Source of the DNA: Haematococcus lacustris
Lineage: Eukaryota > Chlorophyta > Chlorophyceae > Chlamydomonadales > Haematococcaceae
Direction: 5' to 3'
DNA length: 64,000 nt
Assembly: GCA_030144725.1 (NCBI GenBank)
Contig: JASKMD010000030.1
Span: 3,880,080-3,944,079 of the forward strand
The notes below the pieces were generated by a model that worked only from the letters and a program-made list of their open reading frames with translations, was not told the origin of the DNA and did no database searches. Every line of letters begins with the position of its first letter. The first letter of the stretch is position 1. Positions 1-10,911 of the stretch are shown one piece after another. Made by a program: the position numbers and the translations under genes.

Positions 1-179
1 CCCAGTGGCAGCAGCTGGCGGAAGGTAGCTGCAGGGCAGGGCGGCAGAAAGCTGATCAGGCTGAGGGTCTAGTTTAAGCAGTCTAGTCACACCCCTTTAC
101 ACGCAGCTAGCTTCACCTGAACTGCCCCCTAAGCCCACCTGTACTGCTCATATGTACTGCCCACCCCCTCCCAGCTCAC

Positions 180-1337
180 CTGTACTGCCAGCTCCCTGGT
201 GGGTACCAGCACAATGGCTACAGGGTAGGCGGTGTTGCGGGGCCCGCCTGAGCGGTGCGGCCTCATCAGCCGCGTCAGCACCGGCACCAGGTACGCCAGC
301 GTCTTGCCGCTGCCCGTGCTGGAGCTGGCTAGCAGGTCGTGGCCTGAGGCATCATGCAGCCACAGCAGCTCAGGTGACATCACCTCCACACACCTCACGT
401 CGCTCCTCCTCACCCTTGTAACACCCCCAAGCACACCCTCACAACAGCTGCCATGCAGCCTGGCGGACAAACAGGATGTCCTTCAGCACACATCCTTGGG
501 GGTCATGTCCTTCTACAGCCATCAGCTGCCCTACATGCTTTAAGACATCCCATAGGCTACGTGGTAATGATGAGGCTGCTGGTGAAGGCGGTGTAGGAAG
601 GTGGCCCGGGTAGCGACCCCACCTCGCAAGATGGTCGGGAAGGCATATCGCTGCACAGGGGTGGCCACGTTGATGCGCTGCTGCACCAACGCCCTCAGGA
701 GAGTGGGCCTGACCCGGTAGGGGCCCTTTGCCAGCTGGTTTAGGGTCACCAGCGGGGGAGGGGGTGGCCGGCCTGAGGCTGTTCGCACTTGCACTGTCAC
801 ATCTGCCAGGGCTTCTACGCGTATATCGCGGTCGCTGAACATCCTCTGCAATGTCTTGGGCTGTCCGGGGACAATGAGCTTGACGGGTTTGGGAGCTATG
901 ACGAGCTTCGGGGCCAAGGGGCGGGGAGCCAGGGTTGACTGGGTGGGTGAAGGTTTCTTGGGTTGAGGCAGAGTAAAGAGTAGGCCTGGGGGTGGCTTGG
1001 CTGGTAGCACCTGTGGTGGCCGTGCCATCTCGACTGACTGCTTTGTCGCCACCGACACCACAGTTGCTGCTGCTGGAGAGCGTGGCTTTTGGCCTGTTCC
1101 CATGTGCTTCTTTTCACTGGATATGGTGTCTTCACTGCTTTGCAGTGTGTCCCAGCCATGAAAGCCTGCTGCAGCGTCAAACAAATTGCGCCTCTTGGCA
1201 CGGCATAGGCACGAGTGGTTTGCGCTGGCGCTTGCAGTACGGCTATAGCACGCTTGCAAGCCGTGCGATGATGTGTGCATGGTGTTATTTCGGATGTGCC
1301 GGCGGAGGGCACTGTGCGCGAGGAGTGGAAAAGACAT
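180..1337 (-). CDS. DEAD-box ATP-dependent RNA helicase, N-terminal part (partial)
   Basis: This gene encodes the first part of a DEAD-box RNA helicase, an ATP-driven enzyme that unwinds RNA duplexes. Exon 1 is 1337 down to 623 and exon 2 is 343 down to 180; the 279-bp intron has GT-AG ends and joins codons to give TILRG-HDLLA. The sequence shows the Q motif ([12 protein letters not shown]), Walker A motif I (SSSTGSGKT) and motif Ia (PTRELAVQ) in order. A Pro/Lys-rich N-terminal region of about 150 residues precedes them. The DEAD, SAT and C-terminal RecA motifs are not in view: a GT donor follows residue Q at 180 and the gene must continue past the window edge. The spacing resembles the Ded1/DDX3 group, but the subfamily cannot be fixed. 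The start codon at 1337 is the first in the frame; codon 1280 is an alternative. A Fanzor-related insertion begins about 20 bases upstream. Confidence 0.85.
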
Positions 1338-1357
1338 TTATTTTTAATAGGGATACA

Positions 1358-2058
1358 CAAGTTTAAAGTCGGTTGGTGGGTAAATGCTTAGAACTGTCGT
1401 AAGTACACTGCAGTTGAGGTGTCGCTGTAGAGCTTGGTAGAGGATGCAGCGAAACCGGCAGCGTAAACGTAACCGTGATGCCTCGGACATTGAAGTTGAC
1501 CGCGAGCTCGAGCCTCAGCCAGAGCTAAGCCCGGCGCAGCAGGCCATGAAGGCCAGCGGTGAAGCGCGCAGTGACCGACACGACAAGAATACATGGCATG
1601 CGAAGAAGGTCAAACGGCATACCGTGATGAGGGGTGTGTGCGCTGCTGGTTTATGTCATCAAGCGCAGGTTCTACGACCAAGACGTGTCAGCCGCGCTGA
1701 ACATCGCCCGCATTGCAGCCGGGCCGGGCCGCCCATGCGAGCTCAGCAGCTGGCCGGGCCGCCCCGCCATGCCTAACCCAGGCAGGCCAGGCCAGGAGTG
1801 GGTGCAAGTGCGCGACAGAGGCCTGCTGCGGTAGTGGCAGCGGCGGCACCAGCAGCAGCGATAGTGACATGTGTATCATGCCATGTGCCAAACAAACAAA
1901 CAATACGATTGCCCCTTACAAAGGGGATGTGTGTGCGCTAGAGTGTGCATAGGGTAGGGCTCTAGCGAATAGGTTAGGGACACGGTCCCGACTCCTAGGT
2001 TAGGGACACACACCGGTCTCTCACTGCTGTGGAGAAGTGTAGGGGGCTCCACAGGAGG
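1358..2058 (+). mobile_element. Insertion D1, Fanzor-bearing element with 11-bp flanking repeat
   Basis: A 701-bp segment between the divergent helicase and PP2A genes is bracketed by a perfect 11-bp direct repeat, atagggataca, at 1347-1357 and 2059-2069. Its 3' half (about 1836-2056) is clearly similar to 34250-34435, so it is a dispersed repeat. It carries the C-terminal end of a Fanzor-like ORF (1634-1834). The direct repeat is read as a target-site duplication. Where homology starts at the 5' end cannot be checked because the other copy in view is shorter. Confidence 0.6.
1634..1834 (+). pseudogene. Fanzor (TnpB-like nuclease) C-terminal remnant
   Basis: The frame ending at the TAG at 1834 reads RRFYDQDVSAALNIARI followed by a Gly/Pro/Arg-rich tail ending in GQEWVQVRDRGLLR. 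The DxDxxAAxNI block is the RuvC-III motif that closes the nuclease fold in TnpB and Fanzor proteins; it supplies the last catalytic aspartate. The RuvC-I and RuvC-II regions are not found upstream in any frame, and an adjacent open frame from 1444 (basic, Arg/Lys-rich) is out of register, so this is a truncated or frameshifted copy. It belongs to a different subfamily from the copies at 10, 30.5 and 47 kb, whose motif is DRDCNAALNM. Confidence 0.6.
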
Positions 2059-2197
2059 ATAGGGATACAACATGGTAAATATATCCATCATGATGAGTGG
2101 AAAAGAAAATGTTTGAACGGAGTGTGCGGCTTTGCGAGGCCCGGGCGTGCAACATCACCAGCACACCTGGTGCAACCGCCATTGAGCATTTACGTTC

Positions 2198-3586
2198 ATG
2201 GCCGAATTTAAGGATTTAGACAGGCAGGTGGAGCAGCTGCTGCAGTGTAAGCCGCTGCCGGAGGCGGAAATCAAGGCTTTGTGCGAGAAGGCAAAGGAAA
2301 TTCTCGCGGAGGAAAGCAATGTGACGCCTGTGCGCGCCCCCGTCACTGTCTGTAAGCGCGGATGCTGGCCAAGCCCGCGATGCAACCTTCATTCATAGCA
2401 AAGCTTAGCGGCTCAGCTCGATGTTCGCAGGCGGGGACATCCACGGCCAGTTTGCTGATCTGCTCGAGCTGTTCCGCATCGGCGGCAACTGCCCGGATAC
2501 AAACTACCTGTTCATGGGCGACTACGTCGACCGGGGCTACCACAGCGTAGAAAGCGTCAGCGTGCTTGTGGCTCTGAAAGTGCGATTCCGTGAGCGTATT
2601 ACCATCCTGCGAGGCAACCACGAGAGCCGGCAGATCACCCAAGTGTAGGCAGCCAGCTCCTAGGCACTTTGACTGATGAGAGTAACAATTGTTGGCCATG
2701 ATGCAATGCTTCTTGCAGGTATGGCTTCTATGATGAGTGCTTACGGAAGTATGGCAATGCAGAAGTCTGGCGGTGCTTTACAGACCTATTTGACTATCTG
2801 CCTCTCACAGGGTTGGTGGAAGGCAAGGTGGATGTGTGCAGAGGATAGAAAGCAGGTACTGCCAAGGGTGACTGTGCCACTGACCAGCTATCTAACGCTT
2901 TGTCTTGACATGGTGTCTGCACTGCAGATTTTCTGCATGCACGGTGGCTTGTCCCCGACCCTGGACACATTAGATCACATACGGTCCTTGGACCGCATCC
3001 AGGAGGTGCCCCATGAGGGCCCCATGTGTGACTTACTTTGGTCAGACCCAGACGACCGGGGCGGGTGGGGCATCTCGCCGAGAGGCGCAGGCTACACGTT
3101 TGGGCAAGACATCTCTGAGCAGTTCAACCACACGAATGGGCTGGAGCTGATCTCTCGAGCACATCAGCTAGTCATGGACGGGTTTAACTGGTCACATGAA
3201 GGGAATGTGGTGACCATCTTCAGTGCTCCCAACTATTGCTATCGATGTGGTGAGGGGCGCAGTGTCAGGTGCATCTTCATGCCACTAGCTCACTTGAATC
3301 CAGCAGAGGAGGAGTTAACGATAGATGGGTTGACAGAGTGGTGCATGACGTGCTGTATTCCGCAGGCAATATGGCAGCCATCATGGAGGTTGCTGACAAC
3401 CTTACACGCAGCTTCCAGAAGTTTGAACCTGCTCCCAGACGGGGTGAACCGGAGGCTGCCTCTGCCACCTCTGGCACACGGCCAGATTACTTTCTGGTGG
3501 GTGAAGTGCCCCCAGCCCAGCCCGAGTTGGCCAGCAGGCATGCAGCAGGCAGAGCCAGAGCAGGAGCTGGGAGTGTTGGCCTGTAG
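2198..3586 (+). CDS. Serine/threonine protein phosphatase PP2A catalytic subunit
   Basis: This is the catalytic C subunit of protein phosphatase 2A, a metal-dependent Ser/Thr phosphatase that works with A and B subunits in cytosol and nucleus. Exons are 2198-2351, 2431-2644, 2719-2827, 2928-3249 and 3366 onward; every junction keeps phase and the total is 310 codons to the Leu of DYFL, against the usual 309. Visible motifs are the metal-binding GDIHGQ, GDYVDRG and GNHES signatures, then [17 protein letters not shown] and C-terminal [23 protein letters not shown] places it in PP2A rather than PP4 or PP6. The odd point is the end: CTG (Leu, 3494-3496) is followed not by a stop but by GTGGGT. 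Either a donor site lies there, with the stop in a further exon, or the protein has about 29 extra residues ending at 3586. A free C-terminal Leu is normally carboxymethylated. Confidence 0.95.
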
Positions 3587-3629
3587 CAGTCAGCGACAAG
3601 ACACTCGTAGGACAGCCTAGACAGTGCCT

Positions 3630-3634
3630 TGTAA
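3630..3634 (+). terminator. TGTAA polyadenylation signal of the PP2A gene
   Basis: TGTAA, the usual green-algal poly(A) signal, lies about 45 bases after the last stop in the PP2A frame. Confidence 0.5.
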
Positions 3635-3639
3635 TCCTT

Positions 3640-5700
3640 GCAGACAGGGCAGAGTAGCACAGGGAAGCCATGGGTCAAACCTACATGGAGGTTGTTGCAG
3701 CGCTTGCACTACTATATGATCACAGTCATATGTCCCTCTTCTTCCAATCTCTCGTTTCCAGCCTCTCAAGCTAGCTGGGTGCCCACTAGCATGGTGTGGT
3801 GTTGTTTGTTTGCAGTGAGAGCACCAGGACATGGGCTGCCGCTCAGCTTCTACAGGATTAACAGCCTTGGTGTGAACTGGGCAGGCCCGAGGCGCTGGCC
3901 AGCAACATTTCAGCCTCTTATTCCCGTAGCATGCGGAGCAGCTGGCAGTCGGGAAGATCCCTTCATGAGACTTGTTGCAGGGACAGCCGCACTCCATCAG
4001 CCTCTCTGTAGCATGCAGTTGTACAGTTTACCTGTTCAGATTGAGCTGCCTGCAGCCATGGAATGGGGTGGGGTGCGGAGCGTGGCGCAGAGGGCAGTCC
4101 AGCACATTGCATGCAGCATAATGTGATGCACATTGACTGATGAGTTGGCAGATGCGTACATCAGCAAATTATGCATGTAGCACTTTTCTTCGCTTGCTGT
4201 GCAGAGCGCACTGCAGTCATACACTGTGTGATCATGCATGAGGGTCATGTCATGGGATGCAACCTTGACATGACGCACATGCGGGGTCGAGGTTGGCTAT
4301 CATCCTGCATATCCTAAACATGTGTGGGATCTGGGCACCTGAGCAATGCATGGGCAACACCAGCTTTGTTAATAGACCAGGTTTCCCATGTAGTCAGCCT
4401 GGCGTGACTCTGTGATGATTGTGGCGAGGTTGCACTGTGTCACCAGGTCCAGCTTTGAATTGGATCCGAGGACGCCACATGTGACGGTTCCAAGGGTGTG
4501 AGTTAAGATGTTTTGTGGTGAGACGACATATAGGAATGCTTCAGACTCGAACTTGTTTGTTGTGCTTACTTACTGAGTAGGCCCTGAGACACCCTGACAA
4601 TTTTTAAATCCCTCCAGCCCTCATGCTACACCAAAATGCTGCACCATTGGAGCTCGTAGAGGAGGCGGGCTTGGTACAGTCGCGAGTTGCGTCAAACATT
4701 TACAAACCGGCTTGGCTTGGCAGTTGCGCGGCAGATGCCTATTGAAAAAGTGACGTCTGCGCTACCGTTAACAACGTTCTGAGCCCTTTGCACAAGTGAG
4801 ACATGAGTGATGCGGACGCCCTCCACCGACAGCCACGAAGCTCATGTAAGCACCCAGGCAAAAGAAGCTGCCGTGCGATGATACCGCGTACAACAAACGA
4901 TGGAGTATTCACCGAACACTCTGCTTGCATGCAACGTAAATCCTGCGTCTGCACTCCTGTGTAATAACTTCTGACTACCTGACTACCTTGCTGCTAGACA
5001 TCCTGACAGCAGAGCGCGCGTCGAGTGTCTTGATGCCTAGTGACATGCTGTGCCGCGTCGCCCAACATCCGGCGATGCGTGACTAGCTGTCACCGGTCCT
5101 GCGAGCTGTGCCGCTACCCTGGATGGTCTGCCCTTCCCGCCGTCGGCCACTGGGGCAGGGTGTGCGTGAGCATCGCGGACAGGGAGATCACAGCTACGGT
5201 GAAGAAGAGAAGAAAGACGAGAAGGACGAGAAGGCCGCCTGGCACGCGGTGGCGCAGCAGTGGTAGCAAGAGCTTGTCAGGGTGCCGCGGCTCCAGAAGC
5301 GGCAAAAGAGGCGGCAGATTGCTGCCCAGCAGCGTGTTGAGCTACGCCAGGCAGAGAAACAGCGGCAGCAGGCAGGGGTTGGGCGGCAGCGGACCCCCTC
5401 ATCCATGCGCCCATCCCCCATCCCCCCATCCCCATTGCCACCCCCACCATGCACTTGCCCTCAGGCACCTTGTGAATGCCTGCTGCTGACCGAAAGTATT
5501 GGGTGAGGCAACATAACATAACAGAGGCACCTGGAGGCGGACAAAAATGTGTTTTCACGACATGTCGGTTCCTCTACGATTCTTAGTTCTTAGCAGTGTA
5601 CATAGCTATCGTTGTCAGCGTCCCGGCTGTCTGTCTGCTGCGTGCTGACATTTTGCCACGTTCCAATAAGCACGGATCGCACCTTCTCGCCTAAGGAGCA
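3640..5700. other. No recognisable gene; possible weak coding segment at 5200-5400
   Basis: No frame gives a recognisable protein. One stretch (about 5170-5400) reads as a charged, Lys/Glu/Gln-rich helix in one frame but is interrupted by a TAG near 5264, so it may be an exon of an unseen gene or a degenerate copy. Confidence 0.4.
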
Positions 5701-8128
5701 ATGGAGCTACGTGTAACGGAGCCCGAGGTTGCCCCGGTACGGCTACATGTCAGCACGCAGCAAAACATAGGTTGCATCGTATGGCTATGTTCTGAGTACG
5801 TGGAGCTTCATTTGACGCAGAATGCATTGGAAACAATTAATGAGACGGAGGGTGTTGTGTGGGGCCTGTATTATCATTTATGGAGGAAAACCCATAAAGG
5901 CCAGCCTTGCCCAGGCATCAACATCCCCCATACCGTGAGAAGCCTCTGCCATATCTCCCTTACAACCAGGGACTACGTTGTCTGTATTCTCTTCTAACAG
6001 CCTCCCATGCAAATATAGGAAGGGTGACTAAAGACCAGGATGACATGGCATGGGTCCACCAGCATTGCATAGGGACTCACACACCAGCATCATGCTGCAC
6101 GCAGGTCCTGTATCAAGACTCTGCGCCCATAGCCTGGTACTTCACGTCTGTAAAGGACAACCAGGCAGGTCTGCACAGCTTCCATCCCCTGCCTTCCCAC
6201 ATGTGCATGCAAGCACACAGCCATGTGCATGCAAGCACACAGCCGGGAAAGTGACCTGCTGTTGTGCCCTGTCCACTGTGCGGCACCCCTGGCTACCATT
6301 CCTAGCATGTGCCCCATGGCAGCCACCTAACCCACAGGCTGCACTTCCCACCAGGGGTGTTGGTGGCCACCTCTGGGCCACAGCAAGTGATCGCTGCACG
6401 ACGACGCACAGTGTCAATGCGCTAGCGGTTGTCAGCACCTACATATCTGCCTAGCCATCAGCTCACCACATATCATCCCTGCGACTAGGGGTTGCATTAG
6501 TTGGAACCCGGAGTGTCCGTACACACTCCACCCTGTCAAACCGTGCTTCCTTCATTCTTGGAGCCCCCAACCCCACTGTTGCCGCCAGGACTCCAGCAAG
6601 CCTTGCCATAGCTTGCGGTAGGCCGCCTGATGGGCCGCCATGCTGATTCAGTGGTGTTGCATGGTGATGCCAGCCAGCTGCTGCAACTGCGGCTGCATGG
6701 CATTGTTACAGCAGGTGGTGTCCCCTCTAGCCTCAATGGCTTGGCGATGCCCCTGCTCCAGCCTCTTCCCCTCCTGGCCCCGGTCATGCCCCTTGGGTTC
6801 AGCTAGCTCCTGCCCCTCTTGCTGCTCCTCCTGCCCCTCCTGCTGCTCCTCCTGCCCGGCACAGGCACAAGCGCCTGCATGACAGGCGGCACACACACAG
6901 CACTCAGGCCTGACCCGCTGACATGGAAGGCTTGCTCCCACCACCTGCACAAAGCATAATGAGTCCTCTTCCCATCATCAGCCACCTCTGCCACTTTGCT
7001 GCGCTTCTGTAACACATTTCCTGCTCGTGTGACTAGCTTTTGCCACCCATGCACGCCACCCCTCGTGCCACAGGTGTACCGCAAGAAGAAGAGCAATGTG
7101 AACGGGCCCGCAATCTGGGCAGCCTTTCATGCAGGACAGGTAGGCGCCATGCACCCACAAAGGCCTAGCCAGACAACCTACCGGGCAGCTCCCCCTATGA
7201 CAACATGGGCTCCTTGGCTAGGCGATTTCAAAATGTCACGTTTTCTCGGCTTGGCCGTGGCAGCAAGCTCTATCACCATTTGGTGCCAGAGGGCGCTGCC
7301 TCAGCGGGCCATGCCACACAGAGCCACATGTCAGGGTTGAGATGCCCTGGCCTCCCTCACCATGTGCTGTAGCAGTGTCAGACGAAGTCCAGTGCAGCAG
7401 CATGACCATGAGATGATGCACATGGTGGGGTGTGGGATGTTGGCCGACACCATGGGCCTCCTGCAACCCCTTGCGGTGCTGGCAAGGCGGTGTACTGAGC
7501 AAAGCACTGCCACTCTCGGGGCGTTCGGGAGTAGGTGTGGCTGTGTGCGGAGGACAGCCACACTGTGGCTGGTGCCACACTGCACTGGCTGCTGGTGGTG
7601 GTGTTTGCAAAGCAGGAGGCTGACGGGGACGCCTGCGCCTGGTTCAGCGGCAACATGACCCGTCTGACCACAGTCAGCAAGAAGGTAGACAGCTGAGAGG
7701 CACGGGGCGGCAGCTCAGCAGCAAAGCAACAGTGCAGGCGGGAGGGGCCAGCTCACATGACAGTAGGCCATCCTAGGGGTGGCAGGGGGAGGTGGTAGAA
7801 ACAGTGCAACAAGGGGGAAGGGATGGGGGTTAGGGTAGGTTAGGGTAAGGGTAGGGTTAGAAAGGGTAGGGTAAGGGTAGGGTTGGGGTAAGGGTAGGGT
7901 TAGGAAGGGTAGGGTAGGGTTAGAGAGGGTAGGGTAGGGTGAGGTGCAAACATGGGGGTGGTAGGGTGAGGTGTCAACATGTTATGGCAGGCGTCCACTC
8001 CACTGCTGAACAGCCAACAGCAGCCTACCCTCCTGCCTGCATATGCAGCATCTCCCGCTGTTACGCAGCCACTGCCACTGCCAGGCCACGGCCAGGCACC
8101 TGCTGGGCTTGGCTGTCTCCTGCTGCAG
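5701..8128 (+). other. Possible upstream exons of the gene ending at 9119; otherwise unassigned
   Basis: An ATG at 5701 opens a 70-base exon-like segment (MELRVTEPEVAP...) that ends in a GT donor at 5771. Other exon-like pieces bounded by AG and GT occur near 6105-6165 and 7075-7139 (the latter reading VYRKKKSNVNGPAIWAAFH). They may belong to the plus-strand gene whose last three exons are at 8129-9119, but I could not join them in phase with certainty. The rest shows no coding signal. Confidence 0.3.
7824..7962. repeat. Degenerate telomere-like G-rich tract (TTAGGG/GTAGGG variants)
   Basis: The plus strand is a run of ggttaggg, ggtaaggg, ggtaggg and similar units for about 140 bases, like interstitial telomeric DNA that has decayed. 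It lies inside a gene region, so it is not a chromosome end. Confidence 0.5.
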
Positions 8129-9119
8129 AAGTGTAAGAGCCCTCGGCAGCACACAGAGGAGCAGCTGCACCTGCACCCACCCCCCAAGGAGAAGGAGCAG
8201 GCCAGTAAGTAGCAGGCTGAGCTAGCGCCCCATGTCCCCCTCATGGTCTGCCTGCCCCAGCCAGCATGCGTGCCCCATGCTGGACTGCTGCCGCACCGCC
8301 TCCCAGCTGCCAGGGCCTGCAGCCTCGAACTGAAGCTAGAACCAGCCCTGGGCAGCTCCTCAGAGTCACCACCTTTACCGCGTTCATCTTGGTCATGCCT
8401 CATCTTGGTCAAGCCTGATGGAGCCCTTGCGCACAGGTGTTGGTGCTGCGCAGATGCTCCAGCACCACCCAATGCCCACTGCTGACCTGCTCCTGCCAGG
8501 GCTACCACCACCGGGCCCTGCGCTCAACCCCTTGCGCACATTCATGCGCTCAACCCCTTGCCCACATTCATGCGCTCAACCCCTTGCCCACATTCATGTG
8601 CTCAACCCCTTGCCCACATTCATGCGCTCAACCCCTTGCCCACATTCATGTGCTCAACCCCTTGCCCACATTCATGCGCTCACCCCATTGCCCACATCCA
8701 TGCGCTCAACCCTTTGCTCCACTCCCTGCGCGCACCCCGTCGCTCAACTGTCGCGCCACCCCCGTGGCTGACTCTGTGCCTCAGGCTTCGAATTCTTGAC
8801 ATCCGACCGCGTGGAGCAGCTGACGGCCCCCAGCCAGTACTCCGCGACCGTAGAACAGATTTACGACGGGCTGCTACAGAAGTTCGTGCCACCACGCGAG
8901 GCGCACGACGCGATGGTCAGGTAAGCTGACCTCTGCCTCCACCACACCTCTTACGGCGTGTGACGCCCGCAGCAACTGCTACCTGGCTTGCGCAGGGCGG
9001 TGTGGAGCCCTTCGGCGTGCGTGTGTGAGCGGCGCACGAGCCGGCACCCGCTGCTTGACACGCGAATCCCGCTGTGTGACCGCGCTGCCAGCTTTCACGA
9101 CAACAACTTCTGTAGGTGA
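8129..9119 (+). CDS. Unrecognised gene, three 3' exons
   Basis: Three exons join in phase: 8129-8204, 8785-8920 and 8996-9119, ending at a TGA. They encode about 112 residues, reading ...KEKEQA-SFEFLTSDRVEQL...YSATVEQIYDGLLQKFVPP...MVR-AVWSPS... and finishing HDNNFCR. The acidic/hydrophobic pattern and tight splice sites (CAG|GC..., CAG|gtaagc, GCAG|GG) argue for a real gene, but I do not recognise the family. The 5' part lies upstream, perhaps from 5701. The first intron (8205-8784) contains a 26-bp minisatellite. Confidence 0.55.
8517..8712. repeat. 26-bp minisatellite
   Basis: About seven tandem copies of a 26-base unit beginning cattcatgcgctcaacccc, with single-base variants (gcg/gtg), inside an intron. 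Confidence 0.85.
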
Positions 9120-9228
9120 TCAGCTGCTGAGTGCCTTGCCCGCTTGCCTTCTCAGCCTCGATGTTCATTGTGTTCATGCAGCAGCGCTGAGTTTGCAGGA
9201 TCTGAGACTGCTGCTGGTGACACCCCCT

Positions 9229-9412
9229 GCCTACCTCCACCCCCCTGCCTGCCCTGCCGCCCTGCCTACCTCCACCCCCCTGCCTGCCCTGCCGCCCTGC
9301 CTACCTCCACCCCCCTGCCTGCCCTGCCGCCCTGCCTACCTCCACCCCCCTGCCTGCCCTGCCGCCCTGCCTGCCTAAACCCCCCTGCCTGCCATACCGC
9401 CCTGCCTGCCTA
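9229..9412. repeat. 35-bp minisatellite
   Basis: About five copies of a 35-base C-rich unit (cctacctccacccccctgcc...), the last ones diverged. It lies just after the preceding gene's stop. The stretch 9413-9720 holds nothing recognisable. Confidence 0.8.
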
Positions 9413-9720
9413 GTCACCCAGAGGGCTGCATGTCACTTAGTACAGCCTACATGTAGGGTGGCGGGTTGGCGCAGCTCAAGCAAGGCTCAGCCGACTATAC
9501 CGTTGGCTCCTGAGCCTGGGGTAGGGACACTTGACGTATTAGATATATGTGGCAAGTGGCGCAGCCAATTAACAGGTCCGCCTTCAGACCCTTACACGCC
9601 GTGGCCATTGAGAGAGAACAAGCAGCAGGCCATGGCGCAGTCAAGTACTCTACAAGTACTCAGCTACAGCTCAGCTACATAGACACAGCTGTACATATAC
9701 ATATACCTACACAGCTGTGA

Positions 9721-9983
9721 CAGCCCTCTTGTCCCTCACTAGGGCCTCCATTTGAGCCGGATCAGAAGTATCTACTAGGTGCCACTAGCAGCCACTAGCA
9801 GCCACTAACTAGATCCGACTCAAACAGTGTTATTGGGCTGTGTGGAGTAAACCCAGTGTACATGGCACATGAGCCGCCTACCACCTACACTATTGCCTGA
9901 CCCGAGGGCAATGATGTAGAGTTGGCATGACAAAACATGCACTAATTGTAAGCTGATGACAGCTCAACGAAGGGGGACACACA
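9721..9983 (-). ncRNA. Candidate Fanzor guide RNA scaffold / right end, copy A
   Basis: The 263 bases after the stop codon are nearly identical in copies A, B and C although they are not coding. They contain a 13-bp inverted repeat (tttgagtcggatc paired with gatccggctcaaa; the single T:G difference remains a wobble pair in RNA) enclosing ggctgctagt repeats, and end 23 bases after it. In TnpB and Fanzor systems the guide RNA scaffold comes from this position. Expression is not shown by sequence. Confidence 0.45.
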
Positions 9984-10322
9984 TTACTGTGCCTCAGCAG
10001 GCTGCTGCTCCTGGGCCTTGGGGGGCTTGTCTCGCAGCCGCTTGTAGCCCAGGCCAGGGTACTCCTTGCCCTTGGCTGGCAGAGCTCCCTGGTCTGGCCA
10101 GTAGCACAGCTCCAGCGGCCGCCGCCTGCTCTCCCCAATGCGCTGCATGTTCAATGCTGCATTGCAGTCCCTGTCCAGCCACCTGCCTGGCTGTGGTGCT
10201 GGCTTTGCCTTGGCAGCCTTGCCCTTGGCTTTGCCCTTGGTGGGCTCAGCTGCCCCTGGCAGGCTGGCTGGGTGGCCAGTGGCCTGTGTGGGGGCTGCAG
10301 GGGCTGTGACACTGGGCACCAC
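9984..10322 (-). pseudogene. Fanzor RuvC-III and C-terminal tail, copy A
   Basis: The open frame ends at 9984 and carries KGKAKGKAAKAKPAPQPGR, then WLDRDCNAALNMQRIGES (RuvC-III with its catalytic Asp), then a tail of about 50 residues ending QEQQPAEAQ. This matches copies B and C almost residue for residue from the KGKAKG linker on. RuvC-I, the helical N-terminus and the first part of the nuclease domain are missing, so no active enzyme can be made from this copy. Confidence 0.8.
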
Positions 10323-10462
10323 CGTGCATCAGGCCCATCACTGGTCCATCACTGCCAGAGTCAGCACAGCAGCAAAAACTGTTCACGCTGGCAGGGATGC
10401 CAAGAGTGTGACAAGGACGTGCCAAAAGTGTGACGCCCCTGGCGCACACAGCTGTGACAGCC

Positions 10463-10911
10463 GCCTCTAACACTTTGGTGCCAAGGGGGCTCCTCACGCA
10501 TGCCCTGTGCTAGTCAAACCATGCTCCCTGGAGCACAGTAGGGCAGGTGAGCATGTTGAGTCGCCAGCCCTGAGGTGCTTGCTTCAGCCCAGCTGAGGTC
10601 CTGGCACTTGTGCAAAGCTGAGCTGATTTGGCTCATGCGCCGCAGTCGGTCAGGTGAGGTGCAGCTAGCTAGCTGGTGGCTGGTGTGAGGAGCTTCGCCA
10701 CCCCAGGCCTGCCCAGAGCTCATGCCAGGAGCCTTCACAGCACAAGGTCTGCGCCCGACTTTGATTGTGTGGCTGTGCCCATGCACCCTGCTGCCTGGGT
10801 CCTGGTCTTCACCACTCCAAGGGCTTTTCAGCTTTTGCGCTGGGCTCTCATTCTTGCCCTGCTCAGCCTGGGTGGGCTGCATGGCCTGCTTAGACTCACC
10901 GCTGCTCTACC
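10463..10911. other. Spacer with no recognised feature
   Basis: No coding or repeat feature was recognised between insertion A and the next gene's proposed start. Confidence 0.4.

Larger units (their letters stand above)
9721..10445 (-). mobile_element. Fanzor element, copy A (5'-truncated), 17-bp flanking repeat
   Basis: This 725-bp segment is one of three copies (A here, B at 30.4 kb, C at 42.1 kb) with the same 3' end. Read on the minus strand it holds the end of the Fanzor ORF, a conserved non-coding tail, and stops at the shared terminal bases gacaagagggctg. A perfect 17-bp direct repeat, acacagctgtgacagcc, lies at 9709-9725 and 10446-10462; part of it (the ctg end) is common to all copies. 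It is read as a target-site duplication next to a 5'-truncated insertion. Confidence 0.75.

Noticed and set aside
7824..7962. Chromosome end
   Set aside because: The telomere-like tract is short, degenerate and surrounded by gene sequence on both sides.
9714..10311. 9-bp repeat gctgtgaca as the target duplication of Fanzor copy A
   Set aside because: A longer 17-bp perfect repeat at 9709-9725 and 10446-10462 is the better boundary.
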